In this document: positions 51,701-61,593 of the stretch, in pieces | Layout: the number at the start of each line of letters is the position of its first letter | How positions within the stretch are numbered: position 1 is the stretch's first letter | Source: Manis javanica | Taxonomy: Eukaryota > Chordata > Mammalia > Pholidota > Manidae | Length of the DNA: 64,000 bases | Assembly (NCBI RefSeq): GCF_040802235.1 | Contig: NC_133169.1 | Span: forward strand, 40,741,034-40,805,033 | Direction: 5' to 3' | The notes under the pieces: model-generated | Seen by the model: the letters and a program-made list of their open reading frames with translations, nothing else | Told to the model about the DNA's origin: nothing | The model's database searches: none | Position numbers and translations under genes: made by a program

Positions 51701-52066
51701 TTCATTGGAAAAATTTCCAACATGATCTTTACATAATGGTGCCCAGTTCAAACACAAGAGCCTGACAACTGAGGCAGAGCGGTTCACAAGCAGCCGTTCC
51801 ATCCTTAACACATATTTTCATGTTACATATAGGTTTCTACACTCACACTGAAAAGTAAAGTTGTATCTGCTACAAGTTCCTTTTAATATTTATCAGAAGC
51901 ATTGAGATTTTTATAAAAGATTAATATGTACACTACCTTAGGAAACTTGGGTGTTGTCAACAAAGTGCTAGTATTTGTGACATTTTTAGTCCCATTTAGA
52001 GGTAATATTTGTTATGTTAACTGGGAATTTGTGGCATAATAAAGCATATTCAAATTTAAAAGAAAG
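48755..52066 (+). pseudogene. PAWR: PAWR (Par-4) processed pseudogene with GC-rich front
   Basis: The coding remnant at 49,330-49,568 matches the C-terminal leucine zipper of PAWR, a pro-apoptotic transcriptional co-factor, including MQDKEEMIGKL and DIEDENEQLKQENK and the terminal GQLTR-stop region. Lesions are an in-frame TGA at 49,408-49,410 and a short deletion near 49,482 that shifts the frame. A long 3' UTR follows to AATAAA at 52,038-52,043 and a remnant tail near 52,055-52,066. The coding part lacks introns. Upstream, 48,755-49,329 is extremely GC-rich and would be the mRNA 5' part, which implies that the main coding exon was skipped in the copied transcript; alternatively it is a separate insertion. 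The borders come from comparison with the empty L1 site near 34,918. I cannot define a clear TSD. Confidence 0.8.
48770..49320. promoter_or_regulatory. CpG-island-like block in front of the PAWR retrocopy
   Basis: About 550 bases with many CpGs and repeated GGGCGG and GGGCGGGG boxes (GC-box/Sp1-type). This is established promoter-type composition, but activity here is inference. It is absent from the paralogous L1 at 34,918, so it arrived with, or near, the retrocopy. Overlapping long frames on both strands here are by-products of the base composition. Confidence 0.5.
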
Positions 52067-52990
52067 TGATTGATTGAGACCCACGCCCTGCCCCTTTCCT
52101 GCACATGCAGGAGGGAGAGGAATGGAGTGGGGAGGAGATAAACATGCAGGAATCCAACAAGCCTGGCCTTGGATATCTGCTGCATGAATATGTGTTGGGA
52201 AAAGGAATTTCTTAAAGCCAGAAGATGCTAAGAGAGGTGTGTGAGAACTGAAAACAGGAATATTTGCATAATAGGGATCCCAGAAGAAGAGAGAAAAAAG
52301 TTTGGCAAGTATCTTGGAAGAAATAATAGCTGAAGAATTTCATACTGTATGGAAAAAAAAATAGACATCTAGGTTCCTGAAGTACAGAGAACTCCTTACA
52401 AAATGAATCACAGGAAGACAACACCAAGACAATAATTAAGATGGCAAAGATGAAAGATAAAGAGAGAATCATAAAAGCAACAAGAGAGAGGCACACAGTT
52501 ACCTACATGGAAACTCGCTAAATGTATCAGCTTAGTTTTCAGCAGAAACTGTACAGGCCAGAAGTGAGTGGCATGAAATATTGAAGGTACTGAATGGAAA
52601 GAAACTGCAACCAGAAATTCTCTACCCAGCAAGGTTATCATTCAAAACTGAAGGATGGATTATAAGTTTCCCAGATAAAGGAAGATTGAAAATATTCAGC
52701 ACTACTAAACCAGACTTACAAGATATGATAAAGGAACTCCTTTAGATGGAAATGTTTTTAAGTCCAAATATTTTTCATTAGGGTACTGAAAACTACAGTA
52801 AAGATAGTAGACCAATTTTTTCCAAAGCAAGTTTGAAGTTAAGCAAACAATAGTAAAATAAACTGTACACAAAATTAGTCAAGGGATACACCAGAGATGT
52901 AGATTACATCATCTTATAAATAAAGTGTGGAGGAAGAAACATAAAAAAATGTTAATTTAGAATGTGACTTAAAGTCACATCAGTAGTCTA
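52067..52990 (+). mobile_element. L1 5' UTR remainder and ORF1, plus strand
   Basis: 52,067-52,200 continues the L1 5' UTR (matching 34,918-35,045). From about 52,205 to 52,740 is L1 ORF1-type sequence in sense orientation, mirrored by 600-1,290 and 12,350-13,100. ORF1 is broken. The element ends near 52,990. Confidence 0.75.
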
Positions 52991-53534
52991 CATTTGATTT
53001 ATTTCACTTAGTGTAATAGCCACTAGATGTATTCATAGTGTTGCATTGACAAGATTTCATTATTGCTTATGGCTGAATAATATTCCATTGTATGTGTGTG
53101 TGTGTGTGTGTATGTACTACATATTTTTCATACATTCATTTATAGATAGGAACTTAGGCTATTTTAATAATGCTAAAATAAATACAGTATTTCATATATT
53201 TTTGAATCAGGGGTTTTGTTTTCTTTGGTTGTATTCCTAAAAGAGCAGTTGCTGGGTTGTATGGTATTTATATTGTAAGCTTTTTAAGGAAACTCCATTA
53301 TGTGGTCCAAAACAGTTACACCAATTTACATTCCTTCCAGCAGTGTAGGAGGGTTACCTCTTCTCCACATCTTTAACAACACATCATTTCTTGACTTTTG
53401 GTTAGTGGCCTTTCTAACTGCTGTGAGGTGATAGCTCATTGTACTTTTGATCATCTCTAATGATTAGTTACATAGAGGATCTTTTCATGTGCCTGATGGC
53501 CATCTTTATTTCTTCTTTGAAATATTTCTGCTGA
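52991..53534 (-). mobile_element. L1 3' sequence, minus strand
   Basis: Antisense L1 3' text of the old type, including the 'ctgaataatattccattgtatg' stretch near 53,070 where a (TG)n tract sits at 53,092-53,114. No coding potential. Confidence 0.75.
53092..53114. repeat. (TG)n microsatellite
   Basis: About eleven TG units with one TA interruption, inside antisense L1 sequence. Confidence 0.9.
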
Positions 53535-54774
53535 GGTGGTCAGCCATTTGCAACAACATGGATGGACCTAGAGGGTATTTTGGTAAGTGAAATAAGTCAG
53601 GCAAAAAAAGACAAATACCATATGATTTCAGTTGTTTCTGGAATCTAAAAACAGAACAAAACAAAAAATGAACAAAACAGGAGTACAGTCAGAGACAGAA
53701 TTGACTACTGATTACAATGGGTGAAGGGTTGGAGTGGTTGGGTGGGGTAATAGGGGGATAAAGGGACACAAAACCTCAACCATAAGTTGTTTCCATATAT
53801 AAAATGTTGGAAGATATCATAAAACCTATTAAATGGAAAGGCATATCATGTTCCTGGACTACAGAAAGAATAAAGATATAATTTCTTACACCATTGATCC
53901 ATTCCTTTATTAAAATTCCAGTCAAATCCCTGTTGACCTGTGTACATCTTGGCAAACTGAATGTAAATCTTATATGAGCTGGGCAACTAAAATATAACAG
54001 ACAAAGTAACTTTGAAAAAGAATGTATTTGGTTGCATCAGTCTATCCATTTTCAAGACTTCTTCTGAGGGTAAAGTAAGACTCTGGTGTTCAGGGAGGTA
54101 TAGACAAATTTGCCGATGGGCACACGTAGAGAGTGCAGAAATGGACTCATGCATGTGTGACCATTTGTTTTTTGAAAAACATGTATATAAATCAATTCAA
54201 TGGACACTGGTTAGTCTTCTGAAAATTGTCATTAAAACATATGCACATCCACGTGAAAAAAAGGAATTGTTACCTAGCACTCACATTTCATAAACCAATT
54301 AAGTCTAAAAGAAACCATAAAATTATAGACCCTTTAGAATAAAGCACAAGAAAATATAAAAACATGATTACACAAAGTGCTTAACAGGATACAAATGCAA
54401 AATCCATAAAAGGGAAAAAAGTACTTCATCAACATTGAGAAATAAATGATCTAATGACACGAAAGGCACAAAATATGTAAGCAGAACTTCATTAAAATTT
54501 GAAATTTCTACTCTCCCAAAAGATACTGTCATGGTGATGAGAAGCCAGCCCATGAACTTGGAGAAAATATGTTGTAAAGACTTAGCTGACAAAGGCTTCT
54601 TCTCCAAAAATACAAGAACTATTTTAATTTGAAGAAAAAATAAACAACCTAGTATAGAAAAGAGTCCAAAGACCTAGCACACTATAGCATAGAAAACACA
54701 CAGTTTGTAAATAAGCAAAGGATGCTGCACATCATATGTCTGGGGAAATGCTAGTGGGAGCACTGAGATACCAC
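53535..54774 (+). mobile_element. L1 ORF2 end and 3' pieces, plus strand
   Basis: Sense L1 fragments: a 3' piece at about 53,535-53,820 and degraded ORF2 C-terminal sequence to the solo LTR at 54,775. The L1 text resumes after the LTR (55,271 to about 55,518), so the LTR landed inside it. Confidence 0.65.
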
Positions 54775-55266
54775 TGTGGGATCTGAAGAATCAAAAGTTA
54801 GCATAAGTACAGCCATCTTAAGGCCTAAATACCACCCCCTAACCCAGAAGAAGGAAAATCATTAGAATCTTGAAAAACAAGTTAGTTAGCCTGTGTCAAT
54901 TGTAGTGACCTTTAGTTAGCCAACCGTATATCAGTTAATCATACATGCCTAGCTTATCTTGCTAGAACCACCCTAGACATTCCGAAGGTGATCTCATCTA
55001 ACCAGACCCCAGGATGTGGCGCCAGCAAAAGATTTATAAGCCTATAGAAAAAACCCTGTATTGTAATTATGGAAAATTTTACCCCTTTTGAAAATGCTAT
55101 AAAACCTTCTGGCTTTGTGTGCTCTGGGTCCTCGTTGAGACCCACTGCGACGGGCTGACGTGGACCCCAGCTAGTTGGCTTCTGAATAAATTCCTCTTGC
55201 TTGTTGCATCAAGAAACGTCTTTGGTGAGTGATTTGGGGCGGCGCCTTCCTCAGGGGAATCCAACA
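54775..55266 (+). mobile_element. Solo LTR with 4-bp target duplication
   Basis: A 492-base LTR beginning TGTGGG and ending in CA, flanked by CCAC at 54,771-54,774 and again at 55,267-55,270. TATAAAA is at 55,098-55,104 and AATAAA at 55,185-55,190, giving U3-R-U5 in plus orientation. A 4-bp duplication and TG...CA ends are the normal result of gammaretrovirus-type integration. No internal genes remain, so it formed by LTR-LTR recombination. Confidence 0.82.
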
Positions 55267-55270
55267 CCAC

Positions 55271-55518
55271 CATGCATCTGGTGGGAGAGATGAGCCCAGA
55301 ACACAGGCAGTGCCCAGCACCCACAAGAGTGTGGGGCTCACTCACTGGGGCAGAAATGCAGGGTGGCACATCTGCCTTGGCAGTTCAATGGTTTCTCACA
55401 AAACTGAACACACTGTTACCATATGATATAACAACTGTGCTTTGCAGCTGAAAACATATCAACAAAATATGTGCCCACTAGTAATTATGATAGGGAAAAT
55501 TTACAAGGACAGCAACCT
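55271..55518 (+). mobile_element. L1 remnant between two LTRs
   Basis: Degraded L1 ORF2-end sequence (for example the stretch about 55,380-55,440), interrupted by the LTRs on both sides. Confidence 0.5.
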
Positions 55519-55519
55519 A

Positions 55520-55864
55520 GCCGGTGGCTCCACTCTGTCTCGCACCCCTCCTCAACCCAAACAAAAAAAACACTCCCTTGGTTTCCCCGTGCTGCCAAGG
55601 ACTGGGTCCCAAGGTTCACTCCCTAAACTCCCTCTCCCTTGCTGCTCGCTTGCTGTGCACATAGGAATGTTACAGATAAGGAAGCAGAAAGGTATAAATT
55701 GCTCCCTTTTCCTTTGTTCGGGGCTCAGACTCTTTTGGAGATACTCCCCTCTGAGCCCACTGGTGTGAAATAAAGCCTCAACACTCCAAGACCTCCAAGT
55801 GCTGCTTGGTTTTTTTTTCCATCGGTGATCCAGTCCAAGCTTTTTTTCAGTATTTTCCATAACA
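55520..55864 (+). mobile_element. 5' LTR of a degenerate class I ERV (tRNA-Glu type)
   Basis: TATAAA at 55,693-55,698, AATAAA at 55,769-55,774 and a CA end at about 55,863-55,864, directly followed by a primer-binding-site-like sequence. The left end (about 55,520) is approximate. It belongs to the provirus that follows. Confidence 0.75.
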
Positions 55865-55866
55865 TT

Positions 55867-55884
55867 TGGTTCCCTGATGAGGAA
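55867..55884 (+). other. Primer binding site, tRNA-Glu-like
   Basis: The sequence begins TGGTTCCCTGA, which is complementary to the 3' end of tRNA-Glu and then decays. It starts two bases after the LTR end. ERVs with this primer are called the E group (HERV-E and relatives). The assignment is by motif only. Confidence 0.6.
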
Positions 55885-58060
55885 ACCCAACAGCATTGCC
55901 TCTTTGTTGCCACTGGTTTGGGGCAATGGCGGTGCGGTGATGGAAAAGGAGATTGCAAGGGAGAAGGCGCGCCCTGCCTGACCTTTCGGCAGTCTCCCAC
56001 CTTGTCGCCCTGGGCCAGCCCTGATTCGCTGTTCCCACCGGACTCAAGGAGGCTTGGCATGTGAGGACCTGGTTCTGACATCAAATACGGTAAGGCCCCA
56101 GAGTCCCTGACCCAGCCAGTCCCACCCATTGGGGTGGAAGGGGAGCCTGATCAACTCCCAGGAGGCTTATTAGAAGTCTCACAGGTAGACATTCCCAGGG
56201 CGGGAATGTTTAAACTCTGGTCTGCCTGGGTGTGTGTGTGTGTGAGTGAGTGTGCAGAGCAGCTGAAGTCATTCAGTCTGCACTGAATCTGTGATTCTAT
56301 GGCCTGCACTATGGATCCTGCATGGGCCCTCATCCGCTTTTGTGGTCAGCTGTCAGGGCATATTGGTGATTCAGCTTCGGCTGACCTGGCCTGGGACTTA
56401 TACAGGTGCACCTTAGCCAAGGCTGGCCAAAGTCTCCATGAGGAGTGTGAATGGATGGGCATCTGACTGGTCTCTCTAGAGGAGGCAGTCCTCCCTTGTC
56501 TGTTGTCATCACACCATCCACGGATACATCATGGGGTCAGGGCATAGTAAACCCAGTCCCTGACACTATGATCAAGAATTTCAGAAAGAGATTTTCAGAA
56601 AAAAACAGAATGAAATTAACTCCTGGCAAGTTGAAAACCCTGTGTGAATCTGCATTGCCAACCTTTAGTCTAGGGTGGCCTCCAGAAGGAACCCTAGATG
56701 TCCCAACAATCTGCTGAGCCTGGTGGGTCATCCCTAGAGATCCAGGTCATCCTAATCAGTTCCCATACTTAAACTCGCAGTTAGAAACTGCCCAGACTCT
56801 TCCCCCTTGGGTGCAATTTGCTTGCAACAGTCAAGAACAGAGTAGGGTCTTAGTTGCCTCAGCAAAGAAGCCTGCAAAGAAACAACAGAAGCCTGAGCCT
56901 CTGCACATTTTTACTGGTGACCCAGAGGAAGAGCTAATATTGCTCCCACCTTATGTGCCTCCAAGGCCGTCAGCACCCAGCTCCTGGTCCCTGACACCCC
57001 GCTGCCGTCAGCCTCCCTGCCAACTCCAGAACCAGTGAACCCACTTCCCCCCAGACCAGCAGCCTGACTGTACCCTCAGCTGGGAGCAGGTGCCCTTCAG
57101 ATGCCAGTGCAAGAGATGCAGGAGCCTGAAAGACATAATTAAGTGTGGGACCATCCAGCCCAGCCAGTCCATGTTTTACTATCAACCCTTCTCCACAACC
57201 CTGTCAGAAAAGCCATAAGCCCTTTGTAATGGTTGATCTTATGTAACCCCTCTTCCAAATCAATCAGCCAACTTAAAAAAAAAAACTGTCATCAGCTTCT
57301 CAGTATCCTGTTCACAATAGAAGAGAAGAGGCAGCTGGGGTCCTTGGTCAGGGTGCATATGCTGAAATTGCTGTTCCTGAGGAGCACCCCAAGAGGGACT
57401 TCACCACCCCTGAGGGACAGCACCAGATCCACCGATATCAGGACGTTCTCCTCCAGGAGATCAAAGCAGGGTCCAAAAAGCCTATGAGCATGACTAAAGT
57501 TTTTTCAGTCACTCAACAACCAGAATCTCCTGGAGACTATTATGAGAGACTATGTGAAACTTATAGCATCTACACCCCTTTCAACTCTGAGTCACCAAGG
57601 AGCCAGCAGATAGTAAACACCATATTTGTAGCCCAAGCTGCCCCAGACATCAGATGAAAGCTCCAAAAGCTTGAGTGCTTCACTGAGATGACTGAAATTG
57701 CCAAAAAGACATATCTAAACAGAGAAGTTCAGGCCAACAGAGAGGCAAAAAGAAAAATAAACAAAAATGCAAGTCTCCTGGCAGCTGCCCTGAAAGAGAC
57801 AGATGGGCAGAAGGCAGAGAGAAGTCAGCCACCTAGAGGGGGGAAGCCCAGGAATCCCCTAGCCATAGACCAGTGTGCTTACTGCAAAAAAAGGGGGTGG
57901 TGGGAGGCATTAGAAACATGAATGCCCCAAATGAGGCAAAGCCCCAAAGCCCAGTTGCTGCCGGGAAGAGCCCCGTGAGGAAAGGCTCATTAGCCTGGCA
58001 GGAGCAGACTCAGACTGACAAGGACCGGGCTCTCTCGCACTCGGCCCCTGTGAGCCCACA
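55885..58060 (+). pseudogene. ERV leader and gag remnant (gammaretrovirus-like)
   Basis: The leader runs to about 56,290. Gag is spread over several frames with stops between them. A matrix-like start lies near 56,310, and a proline-rich part with a PPYV late-domain motif (the usual budding signal) near 56,943-56,957 lies in the frame 56,811-57,038. Capsid sequence lies at about 57,340-57,700, and a lysine-rich stretch with the first half of a Cys-X2-Cys zinc knuckle lies near 57,868-57,890. There are many stops and frameshifts, so no product is possible. Confidence 0.75.
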
Positions 58061-58177
58061 GTCAGAATGAAAGTGAGGAGCCAAAACATGACTTTTATAG
58101 CCGACACAGGGGCATAGCACTCTGTGGTCACCCTCCCTGTAGCTCTCTTCAGAGAAAAAGACTGCAACTATTCTCGG
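58061..58177 (+). pseudogene. ERV protease fragment, interrupted by an LTR
   Basis: A retroviral aspartic-protease start is visible, with the DTGA active-site motif at 58,103-58,114, followed immediately by a stop codon. The sequence is cut at 58,177 by the reversed LTR. The homologous reading resumes just after that LTR at about 59,899. Confidence 0.75.
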
Positions 58178-59893
58178 TGAAAGAGTATCTCACCGCGACC
58201 CTCCTTACCCAGGACGACTCAGGAGACATGGGCCCATGCAAGAGATTTTATTATCTGAAAGAGAGAGTGGCTGCCCCAGAGAGAGAGAGAGCAGTGGGAC
58301 AGAGAGACAGAGAGAGCAGAGAGAGCAGAAGGACAGAGAGACAGAGAGAGCAAAGAGAGCAGTGGGACAGAGAGACAGAGAGAGAGCAGGAGAGAGAGAC
58401 AGAGAGAGCAGTGGGACAGAGAGATAGAGCAGAGAGCAGTGGGACAGAGAGACAGAGAGCAGAGAGAGCAGTGGGACAGAGAGACAGAGAGACAGAGAGA
58501 GCAGTGGGACAGAGAGACAGAGAGAGAGCAGAGAGAGCAGCAGGACAGAGAGACAGAGAGAGCAGTGGGACAAAGAGATAGAGCAGAGAGCAGTGGGACA
58601 GAGAGACAGAGAGCAGAGAGAGCAGTGGGACAAAGAGACAGAGAGAGCAGTGGGACAGAGAGCAGAGAGAGCAGCAGGACAGAGAGACAGAGAGACAGAG
58701 AGAGCAGTGGGACAGAGAGACAGAGAGAGCAGAGAGAGCAGTGGAACAGAGAGACAGAGAGAGCAAAGAGAGCAGTGGGACAGAGAGACAGAGAGACAGA
58801 GAGAGCAGTGGGACAGAGAGACAGAGAGAGAGCAGAGAGAGCAGCAGGATAGAGAGACAGAGAGAGCAGAGAGAGCAGTGGAACAGAGAGACAGAGAGAG
58901 CAAAGAGAGCAGTGGGACAGAGAGACAGAGAGACAGAGAGAGCAGTGGGACAGAGAGACAGAGAGAGAGCAGAGAGAGCAGCAGGACAGAGAGACAGAGA
59001 GAGCAGAGAGAGCAGTGGAACAGAGAGACAGAGAGAGCAAAGAGAGCAGTGGGACAGAGAGACAGAGAGACAGAGAGAGCAGTGGGACAGAGAGACAGAG
59101 AGAGAGCAGAGAGAGCAGCAAGACAGAGAGACAGAGAGAGCAGTAGGACAGAGAGATAGAGCAGAGAGCAGTGGGACAGAGAGACAGAGAGCAGAGAGAG
59201 CAGTGGGACAAAGAGACAGAGAGAGCAGTGGGACAGAGAGCAGAGAGAGCAGCAGGACAGAGAGGCAGAGAGAGCAGTGGGACAGAGAGACAGAGAGAGC
59301 AGTGGGACAGAGAGACAGAGAGAGCAAAGAGAGCAGTGGGACAGAGTGACAGAGAGACAGAGAGAGCAGTGGGACAGAGAGACAGAGAGAGCAGAGAGAG
59401 CAGTGGGACAGAGTGACAGAGAGAGCAGTGGGACAGAGAGACAGAGAGAGCAAAGAGAGCAGTGGGACAGAGTGACAGAGAGGCAAAGAGAGAGCAGAGA
59501 GAGCAGTGGGACAGAGAGAGAGAGAGCAGAGAGAGCAGTGGGACAGAGAGACAGAGAGAGCAGCGGGGCAGAGAGAGCAGTGGGACAGAGACACACAGAG
59601 AGAGAGAGCAGTGGGACAGAGAGACAGAGAGAGCACAGTGGGACAGTGGGACAGAGAGACAGAGAGAGAGAGCACAGTGGGACAGAGGGACAGAGAGACA
59701 GAAGAGAGAGAGAGCAAGCAGCAGCATGGTGCAGAGAGTTGTGCCTTTTATTGTGGTAGATCCCTTTGGCCTGTTGCCTTGAGGAGGGTAGGGATGTTTA
59801 GAGATACGGTGGGGCAGGCCCAGGCATGATTCTCACTGGCTTATGTGCTTGAGACCATGGAGCAAATGGAGGATAAATTACTATCTTCTTACA
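58178..59893 (-). mobile_element. Solo LTR with expanded internal minisatellite, minus strand
   Basis: On the minus strand it starts TGTAAGAAGATAG at 59,893 and ends CA at 58,178, 1,716 bases in all. Its ends, U3 and U5 match the forward LTR at 61,132-61,574, which is only 443 bases. A reversed TATA-like box is at about 59,746-59,751 and the reversed poly(A) signal at 58,247-58,252. Nearly all the length difference is a purine-rich minisatellite between them. The flanks ctcgg (58,173-58,177) and cttgg (59,894-59,898) look like a 5-bp target duplication with one change. Confidence 0.87.
58262..59722. repeat. GA-rich minisatellite, about 1.45 kb
   Basis: Tandem units built on 'gagagcagtgggacagagagacaga' with variable spacers. 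Longer blocks repeat too: the pattern near 58,440-58,680 recurs near 59,160-59,260, giving a higher-order structure. It has few stop codons in several frames, which creates spurious frames of over 450 codons on the minus strand. Confidence 0.95.
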
Positions 59894-59898
59894 CTTGG

Positions 59899-60835
59899 AG
59901 CCACAAAGACAGTGGCAGTATCCCCTCTCATAAGAGGCAAGAGCAGGCATCCAGAAATGCCTGATCAGACTCAGAGAGGAAGACATTCTAATCAAGTGTC
60001 AGTCACCCTGGAACACCCTGATTCTGCCAGTCAAAAGGCCAGGAGGAGAGCACCAGCCTGTTCAAGACCTGTGAGCCATTAATAGACTGTTTATTTACAC
60101 CCTGTGGCCCCAAACCCGCACACCATCCTCAGCCAGATCCCAGAGTCGGCCAAATAGTTCACTCGCACAGACATAAAGATGCCTTTCTACATCTCTGGCT
60201 GGCCCCACAAAGCCAGCTCTTATTTGCCTTTGAGTGGACTGAACTGGATACAGGGTGGCAGATGCAGTTAAATTGGATGCGGCTTCCACAAGAGTTCAAG
60301 AACTCACCAACTCTCTTTAGAGAGGCATTGGTTGCAGACCTTGCCAGCTTTCCAAGAGATGCCACATGCTGAGCCCTCCTTTTGTACGTAGATGACCTCC
60401 TCCTTGCCAGTGACACCCAGGAATATTGTGCAAAAGGCACAAAGGCCCTCCTGCAACTCCTATCAGACTCAGGATACCGAGTCTCATAAAAAAGGGACAC
60501 AAATCTGCAACAGCAAGTCTGGTACTCAGGCTTCCTCCTCACCCAGGAAGAAGTGACATCAAATACGGTAAGGCCCCAGAGTCGTTAACTCCTTGCCCCA
60601 GCCCAAGATGAGGGGAGGCATGCGAAAGTTCATAGGGGCCACCAAGTTCTGCAAAAATCTGGATTCCCGGATTCTCAGCAATGGCAAGGCCCTTCTGCAA
60701 CCTCCTGGGGGGCCAGACTGAAAGCCCCTGTCTGGAGGCAAAAGTCATCTTCCTGGAAATAAAAACTGCTTCAGAACAGGCACCAGCCCTAGGCCTGCCA
60801 GATATGAAAAGGCTCTTCAATCTCTTCACTACATA
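59899..60835 (+). pseudogene. ERV pol remnant: reverse transcriptase
   Basis: This continues the provirus after the inserted LTR. About 59,990-60,070 is the N-terminal fingers region, and about 60,170-60,400 is the palm with a YVDD catalytic motif at 60,385-60,396. About 60,590-60,700 is the thumb/connection region. Stops and frameshifts break it. A 30-base segment at 60,554-60,583 is identical to part of the leader at 56,076-56,105. Confidence 0.8.
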
Positions 60836-61131
60836 ATAAAGTTAGCAATTCTGCATTGCAAAGATCATCAAAAAGGAAACAACGCTACAGCACAGGGAAA
60901 TGGGATGGCAGATGAAGCTGCTGAAGCAGCAGCCAGTAAGGAGGCAGGGAGAGCTCCTTCCCTCACTATGGCCCGAACACCCTGGTAGAGGCCCCTCCAC
61001 CCAGGTACACTGAAAAGGAGAAAGACTGGAGCCACTTTAACTGACAACGGATGGTGGATGTTGCCAGACAGACATATCTTTGTCCAGACTGCAACCGGAA
61101 AGCAACTAGTAAGCAAATACCACCAGCTCAC
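60836..61131 (+). pseudogene. ERV pol remnant: RNase H/integrase border, truncated
   Basis: About 60,895-60,960 reads as the end of RNase H (a run of Ala/Glu codons after an Asn-Gly-Asp type stretch), and about 61,010-61,120 as the start of integrase. It is cut at 61,131 by the forward LTR. No integrase core, env or 3' LTR of this provirus is seen. Confidence 0.6.
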
Positions 61132-61422
61132 TGTAAGAATATAGAAATTTATCCTCCATTTGCCCCATGGTCCCAAGTACATAAGCCGGTGAGAATTACA
61201 CCTGAGACTTGCCTGGGCTTACCCCGCCTTATCTCTAAACATCCTGACCCTCCCCCAAGGCAATAGGCCGAGCAGATCCACCACAATAAAAGGCACCGTG
61301 CTGCTGCTCTTTCTCTCTCTGTCTCTGTCTCTGTCCCCTTGCTCTCCCCACTCTCTCTCCCTCCCTCCCTCCATCTCTCTCTCTCTCTCTCTGTTCTCTC
61401 TGTCCTACTGCTCTCTCTGCTG

Positions 61423-61463
<41 letters not shown>

Positions 61464-61574
61464 CACCCCCATCTGGGGCAGCCGCTCTCTCTTTCAGATA
61501 ATAAAGTCTCTTGCATGGGCCCATGTCTCCTGAGTCATTCTGGGTAAGGTTTGTCATGGCGAAATACCCTTTCA
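61132..61574 (+). mobile_element. 5' LTR of a second ERV (tRNA-His type), short minisatellite form
   Basis: 443 bases from TGTAAGAATATAG to a CA end at 61,573-61,574. A TATA-like ATAAAA lies at 61,286-61,291 and AATAAA at 61,500-61,505. Between them is a CT-rich simple repeat (about 61,308-61,470) that is the short counterpart of the 1.45-kb tract in the reversed copy. By the usual spacing the RNA would start just inside this tract, so it would lie in the R region. Confidence 0.85.
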
Positions 61575-61575
61575 T

Positions 61576-61593
61576 TGGTGCCATGACTTCAGA
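61576..61593 (+). other. Primer binding site, tRNA-His-like
   Basis: TGGTGCCATGACTTCAGA starts two bases after the LTR end. It matches the complement of the tRNA-His 3' end with a few changes, as in HERV-H-type elements. Confidence 0.65.

Noticed and set aside
55552-56129. Minus-strand frames of 124 and 134 codons
   Set aside because: They are antisense to an LTR and ERV leader with TATA box, poly(A) signal and primer site on the plus strand.
57688-57921. Lys-rich frame as a host nucleic-acid-binding protein
   Set aside because: It is in line with capsid and zinc-knuckle sequence of the decayed ERV gag, and stops flank it.
58262-59722. Repeat array as a possible CRISPR-like or satellite-centromere array
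   Set aside because: There are no unique spacers of constant length, and the array lies between the promoter and poly(A) signal of an identified LTR.
58205-59727. Overlapping minus-strand frames of 463, 502 and 488 codons, and plus-strand frames up to 202 codons
   Set aside because: They are translations of the GA-rich minisatellite in all frames. The products are Leu/Ser/Cys or Glu/Arg/Gln repeats with no domain. The absence of stops follows from the repeat unit.
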